A stretch of DNA of 64,000 bases from Singulisphaera sp. GP187. Lineage in GTDB: Bacteria; Planctomycetota; Planctomycetia; Gemmatales; Gemmataceae. A program made the translations under genes and the position numbers. The notes below the pieces were generated by a model. It did not search any database. It saw only the letters and a program-made list of their open reading frames with translations, and was not told the DNA's origin. The stretch is taken from contig CAMDQN010000003.1 of assembly GCA_945905925.1 (NCBI GenBank), forward strand, positions 1 to 64,000, written 5' to 3'. Positions 33,201-40,502 of the stretch are shown one piece after another; positions within the stretch are counted from its first letter, which is position 1, and the number at the start of each line of letters is the position of its first letter.

Positions 33201-34178
33201 CTACCTGTGGACCCGCGAACGGCGCCGGATCAGTTCGTCCACGACGGTGCCGATCAACAGTGTCACGCCCACCACTGCGGGGATCACGTCGCTCTTGTCG
33301 CCCCGGAAGTTGACGATGCTCTCGATGATCGGCAACACCATCGCGCCCAGCACCATTCCAACTGCCGTGCCCTCGCCCCCTTTGAGGCTGCATCCGCCCA
33401 GCACCGCGCCGAGGATCGCGTACAGTTCCCAGCCTAGACCGGCATTGTCGGACTGCACCGACGGCGAGTTGAGGAACAACAGCACACCCACCAACGCCGC
33501 AAGCGACGAACATGCGACGTACACCACCACGCGGTGCCGGTCCACGTTCACCCCCGCGTATTTCGCGGCCAGTTCGCTGTGTCCGATCGCGTACCAGTAG
33601 CGTCCGTAAGCGGTGCGGTGCAGGAAGAATCCCACCACTGCGGCCAGAACCAACAGCAGGACGAACTGCGCCGGGAACAGGAGCTCGCCGTCGGTCGGGG
33701 ATTTTCCAACGAGCAAGTAGCGGATGTTCCGCAACGCGCCGTCGAACTCCGGGTGCGCCTGCGCGACGCGCGACATGCTCACCGTGTCGCCCAGCAACCG
33801 GGCGACGCCGCGGAAGATGAACATGCCGCACAGCGTCACGAGGAACGATTGCAGACGAAGTCGCGTGATGAGCAACCCGTTCACGAGTCCGACGCACGCA
33901 CCGAACAACACGACGACCGGCACCGCAAGGTACGGGTGAACGCCGCGATTCATCAGCACGCCGAACAGAACCGCCCCACACGCGACCACCGAGCCGATGG
34001 ACAGATCGATGCCGCCGGTGATGATGATCAGCGCCGCGCCGAGCGTGATGATCCCGTACTGGCCCTGGTAGTTGGCCACGTCGATCAGGTTGCCGACCTC
34101 GCCGGCCTTGTCGTGCGAGGCGAACAGCGCACCGTACAGTACCAGCACAAGGCCGAGCACGCCGAAAATGCGAGTCAT
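33201..34178 (-). CDS. Ribose-type ABC transporter permease (RbsC-like)
   Basis: The 325-residue product has about eight to ten hydrophobic helices and the family signature ALIIITGGIDLSIGSVVACG, then AILGAVLGGCSLKGGEGTAVG. It belongs to the branched, ribose/galactose/autoinducer-2 permease family (BPD_transp_2). With the ATPase and binding protein upstream it forms a complete importer in the order binding protein, ATPase, permease. Sequence alone does not decide the sugar. Confidence 0.9.
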   Translation of the reverse strand: MTRIFGVLGLVLVLYGALFASHDKAGEVGNLIDVANYQGQYGIITLGAALIIITGGIDLSIGSVVACGAVLFGVLMNRGVHPYLAVPVVVLFGACVGLVNGLLITRLRLQSFLVTLCGMFIFRGVARLLGDTVSMSRVAQAHPEFDGALRNIRYLLVGKSPTDGELLFPAQFVLLLVLAAVVGFFLHRTAYGRYWYAIGHSELAAKYAGVNVDRHRVVVYVACSSLAALVGVLLFLNSPSVQSDNAGLGWELYAILGAVLGGCSLKGGEGTAVGMVLGAMVLPIIESIVNFRGDKSDVIPAVVGVTLLIGTVVDELIRRRSRVHR

Positions 34179-34195
34179 GTTGCCGCCCTGTTAAG

Positions 34196-34295
34196 AGAAG
34201 GGGAGAAGGGGTGAGAGGGAGCAAGAGAGACAAGATCAAAGCCCCGGTACTTTCGTCTTGATCTCCCCTTCTCCCCTCACCCCTTCTCCCCTTCT
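34196..34295. repeat. Long inverted repeat inside the transporter operon
   Basis: The first 20 bases of the left arm (AGAAGGGGAGAAGGGGTGAG) match the complement of the right end exactly; the inner part is less perfect. It spans the end of the ATPase gene, whose last codons and stop (34277) lie in it, and ends 18 bp before the permease start. Confidence 0.8.
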
Positions 34296-35806
34296 GCATT
34301 CCATCCCCCGGTCGCGAGTCGCATCACATTCTCTTCCGTTAACTTCGTTCCAGCGAGTTCGCCAGCCACGCGGCCCTCGTGCATCACCACCACGCGGTCG
34401 GACATCCCGAGCAACTCTTCCATGTCGCTCGTGATCATCCACACCGCGACGCCCTTGCCCGCGAGTTCATCAATGAGCGCGTAGATCTCGGCCTTCGCGC
34501 CCACGTCCACGCCGCGGGTCGGCTCGTCGAGGATCAGCACCTTCGGGCCGCGCGCGAGCCACTTGCCGTAAACGACCTTCTGCTGGTTCCCGCCCGAAAG
34601 CAGCCCGACCGGTTGCGCCGCGCTCGGGGTCTTAACGCGGAGCCGGCTAATCCAGGTGCTATGAAGGTCTGCCTCTCCGCGACGTTTCACGCCGAAGAGC
34701 GAAGTGAGTCGGTCGAGATTCGGTAGGCTCAGGTTGAAGCCGACGCTTTCGGGCAGTACCAGCCCGTGTAACCTGCGGTCTTCGGGCACGAGCAGAATGC
34801 CCGCGTTGATTGCGTCCCGCGGCGAGCGGACGCGGAGCGATTCGTTGTTGAGCAGAAGCCCCCCCGCGACGAGCGCGCGCACGCCGAAGACCGCTTCGGA
34901 CAACTCCGTGCGACCGGCGCCGACCAGCCCGGCCATCCCGAGAATCTCGCCGGCGCGCACCTCGAAGCTCGCGGGCGTTTCTGGGCCCCGCGCGTAGCGC
35001 ACGTCGCGAACACTCAGCACCGCGGCGCCGCCGGTGCCGGTGCGGTGGACCTTCGGGTAGAACTGTTTCAGGTCGCGCCCGACCATGAGCCGCACCATGT
35101 TGTCGTGCGTGATCTCGGTTTTCGCGAGTTCGCCCGCGTTCTTGCCGTCGCGCAGCACGGTCACGCGATCCGCGACGCGTTTCACTTCGGCGAGGCGGTG
35201 CGAGATGTACAGCACCGACACGTCATCGGCCTTCAGCGCATCGATGACCTTGTAGAGTTGTTCGGTTTCCTTCTGCGTGAGGCTCGACGTGGGTTCGTCC
35301 ATGATGAGAACGCGAACCTGCGTTCCGAGCGCACGGGCGATTTCGACGAGCTGCTTCTCGCCTGGTGGGAGGCCTTCCACGCGAACGTTCGCGCGGTCTT
35401 CCGATAACCCCACGCGGGCGAGCAGCGCCACGGCACGCTCGCTCATCGCGCGGCGGTCGAGCGTGCGAAGAACCCCGCCGCGAGTGAGTTCGCGGCCGAG
35501 AAACAGGTTGTCGGTTACCGTCAGGTTTTCGGCGAGGTTGAGTTCTTGGTGGATGAGCGTGACGCCCGCGGCGATGGCTTCCGCCGGGCCGGGGAAGCGG
35601 ATCAGTTCGCCGTTGAGGAGCACTTCGCCGGCATCCGGTGTGTAGACGCCCGCGACGATCTTCATGAGCGTGGACTTGCCGGCGCCGTTCTCGCCCACGA
35701 CCGCGAGTACCTCGCCGGGCGCCAGTGTGAGCGAAACGCCGTCAAGTGCCAGCACCCCGGGGAACTGCTTGCGGGCGCTGGTGATCGCGAGTCGCGGGGT
35801 GGGCAT
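34277..35806 (-). CDS. Ribose-type ABC transporter ATPase, two ATP-binding halves (RbsA-like)
   Basis: The 509-residue product is a tandem ATPase. The N-half has GENGAGKST, PPGEKQLVEIARALGT and LIMDEPTSSLT. The C-half is degenerate in its Walker A region, as is common in RbsA, but keeps LLSGGNQQKVVYGKWL and LILDEPTRGVDVG. This is the organisation of ribose, xylose and autoinducer-2 ATPases. The start is the ATG at 35806, where homology begins (PRLAITSARKQFPGV); the longer frame crosses a palindrome. The C-terminal residues AEGEKG are encoded by a palindrome arm. Confidence 0.92.
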   Translation of the reverse strand: MPTPRLAITSARKQFPGVLALDGVSLTLAPGEVLAVVGENGAGKSTLMKIVAGVYTPDAGEVLLNGELIRFPGPAEAIAAGVTLIHQELNLAENLTVTDNLFLGRELTRGGVLRTLDRRAMSERAVALLARVGLSEDRANVRVEGLPPGEKQLVEIARALGTQVRVLIMDEPTSSLTQKETEQLYKVIDALKADDVSVLYISHRLAEVKRVADRVTVLRDGKNAGELAKTEITHDNMVRLMVGRDLKQFYPKVHRTGTGGAAVLSVRDVRYARGPETPASFEVRAGEILGMAGLVGAGRTELSEAVFGVRALVAGGLLLNNESLRVRSPRDAINAGILLVPEDRRLHGLVLPESVGFNLSLPNLDRLTSLFGVKRRGEADLHSTWISRLRVKTPSAAQPVGLLSGGNQQKVVYGKWLARGPKVLILDEPTRGVDVGAKAEIYALIDELAGKGVAVWMITSDMEELLGMSDRVVVMHEGRVAGELAGTKLTEENVMRLATGGWNAEGEKG

Positions 35807-35814
35807 GGGAGAGT

Positions 35815-35908
35815 TTCGTAGGGTGGACAAGGCTTTGCGCCGTCCCACGTCTTCTCGTTGGCGCGGCGGAAACGTGGGACGGCGCAAAGCCTTGTCCCAC
35901 CCTACGAA
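35815..35908. repeat. Long inverted repeat, GTAGGGTGG...CCACCCTAC family
   Basis: Arms of 36-37 bp (35815-35850 and 35872-35908) match except for one extra G. It begins 5 bp past the stop of the binding-protein gene on the minus strand and ends 9 bp before the ATPase start, so an intra-operon hairpin could tune expression of the ATPase relative to the binding protein. Confidence 0.92.
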
Positions 35909-35912
35909 CAAT

Positions 35913-36980
35913 CTACTTCTTCTTGCCCGCCTCGATTTTGGCCCGGAGGTCGGCCTCGAAGTCGGCCACTTTTGGCCCGGCCGCGGTGCCGTCGCCGTCC
36001 TTGGTGACCACCCGGTAAGCGATCGGTTTGAGGTCGTAGTTCTTCGTCGCGAGTGCCTTCACCGACTCGTACCCATACGCGAACGGGTCTTGCACCACGG
36101 TTGCCTCGATCTCGCCTGCGGCGATCCCCTTCAGCGTCTCCCAATCTTCATCGAAACCGATGATCTTGATTTCCTTTGCCATCGACTTCGCTTTCGCGTC
36201 GTTGAGGATCGCGGGCGGGTTGTACGCGTACAGGCCGACCATGCACAGGTTCGGCATCCCCTTGACGCGGGCCAGCACCGCGCCGGCGGTCTTCTGGGCG
36301 TTGTCCGGCCCGCCGTCTTCCTTCGCGGCGCCGTCCACGAGGTGGTACTTGCCGTAGGTCTTCACGTCGAGGTCCGCCTTCTGCGGGTGCTTGCCCGACG
36401 CGCCCTTCGCGTCCTTCTCGCCCGCGAGTTCGTCGAGCACGCCCTGCACGCGCGCCTTACCGTTAGCCGACTTCGTACTGCCGATGAAGATTGCGACCGT
36501 GCCGCCGTCGGGCAGCACCTTCTTCACCAGCCGGCCGGCGGCCTTCCCGCCCTCGTAGTTGTCGATGCCGATGTAGCACTTGCGGCCGGTCTTGTCGGCG
36601 TCGTTGTCCATCGCGATGAGCGGCACCTTCTTGCCGATGCGCGTCAGGTCCTCGGTCTGCCCGTCCGGGTCGATGACGCTGACCGCGATGCCGTCCAGAC
36701 CCTGCTTCGCCCAGGCCTCGACGATCTCCATCTGCACCTTCGCGTCGAACGCTTTTTCGGGCTGGCGGAACTGAAGATCGACGTTGTGTTCCGCAGCGGC
36801 CTTATTCGCGCCGGCCTCGCAGATACTCCAGAAGTCGGCGGTGCAGTTGGTGACGACGCCAATCTTGATCTTGCCGGCCGCAGCGGGGTCTTTCTTGCCG
36901 CACGCCGGAACACACGCGACCACGACCGCGAGGGCCGCGACAACGGAAATGCGAAGGAACACGGACACGGTGGCACCCAT
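35913..36980 (-). CDS. Ribose-type periplasmic sugar-binding lipoprotein
   Basis: The 355-residue product has a lipoprotein signal (VAALAVVVACVPACGKK, lipobox VPAC). The mature part follows the periplasmic binding protein type 1 pattern: KIKIGVVTNCTADFWSICEAG, IAVSVIDPDGQTE, VPLIAMDNDADKTGRKCYIG, AIFIGSTKSANGKARVQGV. It is the substrate receptor of the importer. The ATG at 36980 has a weak ribosome-binding site; the GTG five residues downstream is an alternative. Upstream lies a 500-bp region without a clear gene. Confidence 0.9.
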   Translation of the reverse strand: MGATVSVFLRISVVAALAVVVACVPACGKKDPAAAGKIKIGVVTNCTADFWSICEAGANKAAAEHNVDLQFRQPEKAFDAKVQMEIVEAWAKQGLDGIAVSVIDPDGQTEDLTRIGKKVPLIAMDNDADKTGRKCYIGIDNYEGGKAAGRLVKKVLPDGGTVAIFIGSTKSANGKARVQGVLDELAGEKDAKGASGKHPQKADLDVKTYGKYHLVDGAAKEDGGPDNAQKTAGAVLARVKGMPNLCMVGLYAYNPPAILNDAKAKSMAKEIKIIGFDEDWETLKGIAAGEIEATVVQDPFAYGYESVKALATKNYDLKPIAYRVVTKDGDGTAAGPKVADFEADLRAKIEAGKKK

Positions 36981-37074
36981 TTCGAGGGAGAGTGACGGAT
37001 TTCGTAAAGGGTGTTTACAAACTACCGGGCACGCGCGAAGTGGCAAGCGCGAACAACGCGAAGAAAACCTACCC

Positions 37075-37326
37075 CTAAAGAGAAGGGAAGTGGCGTTCGC
37101 TCCGCCGCGAATCAAGACGACGAGGACGCCCGCGATGAGACCAGAAACACTCGCCGTGCTGGCCAAAACCAGACAGGCTCCGACCGCGTTGGCTTCCGGG
37201 GCGGTTGAGATAATTGAGAGTTTGAGCCATGAGAACGAGAGCGAGTGCCCTGATGCCACCTGCACACAGCGCAATTGCCATCGCCCAGAACGCCGCGACC
37301 ACAGCGCCGTGCCAGGGACGTTTCAC
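37075..37326 (-). pseudogene. Possible broken small membrane protein
   Basis: A frame with a GTG at 37326 gives a hydrophobic segment (VAAFWAMAIALCAGGIRALA) that then turns into unlikely Arg/Ser-rich sequence. Another frame from about 37225 gives a second hydrophobic segment (ASTASVSGLIAGVLVVLI). Together they look like one small two-helix membrane protein broken by a frameshift, but the evidence is thin and the upstream part has no clear start. Confidence 0.3.
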
Positions 37327-37488
37327 GGCCGCGTCGAGTTCCGGTTCGGTTGTTGCGAATGACGTGGTTCCCTCGGGGCCAGTCCCAGACAGGAATATTC
37401 TCTCACTGCGAAAGAAAAGAAGCGTGAGACCGTACCGCGCGTCCGGTTGCAGTTGATGACACCGCGGCGCGAGAACTGTTTCGCGCGG

Positions 37489-38184
37489 TTACTTCTGCCA
37501 GACTGGTGCCGGGGCCGAACTGCTCATCTGCTTGCGGATCTTCTCGCCGCGGTCGGACTGCTTCAACAGAGGTTCCACGCGGTCCAAATCGGCCGGGTCG
37601 AAGCCAGCACCCTTCAACAACTCGCGCGCAGTCTTGTCCGCGTCGATCGCGTCCACGCCCGCGTTGCCGCGCGGGTAGCGATTCTCGTGCATCGCGAGTT
37701 CCGCTTGACGGCCGGGATCGACCGGCGTGCCGCCGCCCAGCACCGGACCGCCACCGTGACCCGAGTCCTTGATCGGGTCCACGTCGCGCCCCAATCCCTT
37801 CGCCGCGCGCTTCTCGGCCACCATCTGACCCAACTCCGCACACAGCACCGCCGCGAGTTCAGCTTCCGTCTTGCATTTGTTCACTAGGCCTTCGCTGATG
37901 TACAGCTCCGCCGTGCCGCGGTGGAACAACACCGACTCTTTCACGCCTACCGTGAAGATGAGTGGTTCGATGCCCGTGAACGTGTTCTGCACGATGATCT
38001 TCCGGCTGAGCACTTCAACGCGCTCCGCAACCGGCAGCGACGGTTTCGGCGGGTTCTTCGGGTCGAAACTGCGCGGCTCGTCATCCCAGCCGAGTGTCTT
38101 CGACAGGGACCACTCGCCGTCGTGGGTACACCCGGTCGAAAGCAGAAGCGCGAGACCCGCGACCGACGCGGCGAGACGGTTCAT
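37489..38184 (-). CDS. M48-like lipoprotein lacking the catalytic HExxH
   Basis: The 231-residue product has a lipoprotein signal (LAASVAGLALLLSTGCTHDG, lipobox LSTGC). Its core GTAELYISEGLVNKCKTEAE then LAAVLCAELGQMVAEKRA matches the zinc peptidase M48 helix, but the usual H-E-L-G-H is C-A-E-L-G-Q (about residues 115-120), so both zinc-ligand histidines are missing. It may be a non-catalytic scaffold. The start at 38184 follows a GGGGT box; an ATG two codons upstream is possible. It is divergent from the SWIM/TIGR02996 gene. Confidence 0.65.
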   Translation of the reverse strand: MNRLAASVAGLALLLSTGCTHDGEWSLSKTLGWDDEPRSFDPKNPPKPSLPVAERVEVLSRKIIVQNTFTGIEPLIFTVGVKESVLFHRGTAELYISEGLVNKCKTEAELAAVLCAELGQMVAEKRAAKGLGRDVDPIKDSGHGGGPVLGGGTPVDPGRQAELAMHENRYPRGNAGVDAIDADKTARELLKGAGFDPADLDRVEPLLKQSDRGEKIRKQMSSSAPAPVWQK

Positions 38185-38347
38185 GCCCATACCCCGTGAG
38201 GAATTGGATGCCGAGATAGCGGACGCGGGAAATGGTGTCGAGAGCGGATTCGCGTTGCGTTGCCCAGTTTTCCACAACGCCATTGCAGAGTGCGCCGTCG
38301 CGTGGTTCAGTAATGAAGGAAACACTCTTGGTGGCAAAGGTGGCAAC

Positions 38348-40399
38348 ATGCCGAAGACGAAGAACACCGACACGACGGCATGGACGAAGCAGTACGTCGA
38401 GTCTCTGGCGCCGGACGAAGCTTCGCTCCCGGCCGCGCGGAAGGTGCTCAAGAAGGGCGGGTTCGGCACGGTCGAACCCACCACGGACAACCGCGGGTGG
38501 TGGGTCGTGTGCCGCGGTCTCACCGACGTTTACCAGGTGTCCGTGCGACGGAACGGCGACGTTTTCGATTGCGAATGCACCTGCCCCAGTTACAAGAATC
38601 CGTGCAAACACGCGCTCGCGCTCTTGATCTATCTGGTCGATCACCCGGAGTTGCGCTCGGAAGCAGAGCCGCCCAAGACGGCCGCGAGCGATTTCGATGC
38701 ACTCCTGCGCGCCGTGTTCGCGAACCCTGATGAAGACACCCCACGACTCGTGTTCGCGGACTTCCTCGAAGAGAACGATCAACCCGACCGCGCCGCGCTC
38801 ATCCGTTACCAGTGCGAGCAGTATCGCCTCAAGCCGAGCGAGAAGCGGCACAAGGAACTAACGAAACTGCTCAAGCCACTGACCGCAAAGTTCCGCAAGC
38901 AGATCGAGCCGCTGCCGGAACGCGCGACTTACGAACTCCGTCGCGGGTTTCTCCGGTTGAACGCGGACCCGTCGTCTTTCCGCGACTTCGGCTCGCTGCC
39001 CGCGCGGCTCGCGGGCTTGTTCCGCAACGGATGGGTCGAGAACATGAAGATGGACTACTCCTACGCCGCTTTCGACGCGGACCTCGCTCCGCTGCTGACG
39101 AACATCGGCGAACTGGACGTGTCGCGGTTCCGCCTTCCAGAAGAGGTGCTGTTCCGGCTCGTGGCGGACACCGCTGAATCGCGCGAAACGGGCCGGCTCG
39201 CGCGCGTGAAGGTTCACAGCCGTGTCCGCAAGGTGTTCGACGATCTGGTGCAGGCGCAGCGCGGAGAGTCGGTGCCGCCCACGGGCGAACTGGAGGAACG
39301 CAACTACATGAACCTTACGCCGCGGGTGTTGGAAGTGCTGGCGCGGGCAGGGCGTCTGAGCCGGGCGCCGCGCCTCTCGCTTGGTAGCGGCGCGATGCTG
39401 GGCGATGCGGACATCCCCACGCTGCTCGCGGCCGACCTGAGCGACCTCCGCGTCCTCCGTCTGGATGTATGGTCACTGTCGCGTGCGGGTGTCGCGGCGC
39501 TCGCGAACAGCCCGGTGCTGTCGCAACTCAAGACGCTCGAAATCGAAGCCGCTAACATTGGCGGGGCCGCCGTCGCTGCGCTGTCGCGGGCCACCGGGCT
39601 GCGTTCGCTCGAATCGCTGCGGATGCTGGACTGCGGCTTGACTGACGCCGACGCGGAGATGCTCGCGAAGTCGAAGAGTTTCGCGAACCTCGTCCACCTC
39701 GACCTGACCATGAACCCGATTACCGCACGCGGCGCGGCCGCGATCTTCGCCGCGAAGAACTTCCCGAAATTGACGGGTCTTAGTCTGTACGACACAGAGA
39801 TCGAGGAAGCGGAATGCCTCCCGCTTGTGCTCGACGCGCCCGACCGGGAACAACTCATGGGCGCGTTCACGCAGTGGAACGTGAGCCGCGCGATCGGCAG
39901 AGAGGTGATCGTCGGTGTCACGGGCCGCGGAAACGACACCGGCTCGCTGTTCGATGGACTGAAAGCGTGTACCGGCGCGAAACGCGTGACGCAGTTCGCC
40001 GCGATGCGTGCGGGCATCGGTGCCGCGGAACTGCCTGACCTCGCGGTCGGCTTCGACCCTGCGAAACTCTGGTCGCTGGATCTCGGGAGCAACCCGCTTC
40101 GCAATGACGGGGCCGCTGCGCTCGCGACTGCGTTCGCGCGATTCAAGTTACGCGAGTTGAAACTGTCCGCGTGCCGCGTCCAGTCGGCCGGTGTCGCCGC
40201 ATTGCTCGGCGCCGCGTTCGTGAACACGCTGCGTGTGTTCGACCTGTCGGGCAACAACATCGGCATGGCGGGCGTGTCGGCGCTGCTGAAAGCGGAGGTG
40301 CCGCCGGAACTGCGCGAGTTGGTGTTGACCGGCTGCCGGCTCGCCGACGCGGACAAGGCACGCCTCAAGGCGAAGTATGGCGAGAAGTTGAAGGTGTGA
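38348..40399 (+). CDS. SWIM zinc-finger, TIGR02996 and leucine-rich-repeat protein
   Basis: The 683-residue product has three parts. A SWIM zinc finger lies near residues 75-95 (DCECTCPSYKNPCKHALALL). It is followed by a TIGR02996 module (FDALLRAVFANPDEDTPRLV, FADFLEENDQPDRA). The rest is ribonuclease-inhibitor-like leucine-rich repeats, for example LESLRMLDCGLTDADAEMLA and LREFDLSGNN-type turns. AAAGGTGG precedes the ATG at 38348. TIGR02996 is a domain known mainly from Gemmata-type planctomycetes, often joined to leucine-rich repeats. Nucleic-acid or protein binding is suggested, but not shown. Confidence 0.85.
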   Translation: MPKTKNTDTTAWTKQYVESLAPDEASLPAARKVLKKGGFGTVEPTTDNRGWWVVCRGLTDVYQVSVRRNGDVFDCECTCPSYKNPCKHALALLIYLVDHPELRSEAEPPKTAASDFDALLRAVFANPDEDTPRLVFADFLEENDQPDRAALIRYQCEQYRLKPSEKRHKELTKLLKPLTAKFRKQIEPLPERATYELRRGFLRLNADPSSFRDFGSLPARLAGLFRNGWVENMKMDYSYAAFDADLAPLLTNIGELDVSRFRLPEEVLFRLVADTAESRETGRLARVKVHSRVRKVFDDLVQAQRGESVPPTGELEERNYMNLTPRVLEVLARAGRLSRAPRLSLGSGAMLGDADIPTLLAADLSDLRVLRLDVWSLSRAGVAALANSPVLSQLKTLEIEAANIGGAAVAALSRATGLRSLESLRMLDCGLTDADAEMLAKSKSFANLVHLDLTMNPITARGAAAIFAAKNFPKLTGLSLYDTEIEEAECLPLVLDAPDREQLMGAFTQWNVSRAIGREVIVGVTGRGNDTGSLFDGLKACTGAKRVTQFAAMRAGIGAAELPDLAVGFDPAKLWSLDLGSNPLRNDGAAALATAFARFKLRELKLSACRVQSAGVAALLGAAFVNTLRVFDLSGNNIGMAGVSALLKAEVPPELRELVLTGCRLADADKARLKAKYGEKLKV

Positions 40400-40502
40400 G
40401 GCGCGACCTCACGCCCCACCTTTGCCGCGCCCGGCTCGCGTCCGTAAATCATCTCGTGCACACACGCCGCGACGCGGCAATCACTCCCCACAACGGACGA
40501 CA

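Noticed and set aside
32725..34299. A 524-codon minus-strand frame overlapping the permease and HTH genes
   Set aside because: It crosses a palindrome and two genes with recognised products; its amino-acid content is Arg-rich.
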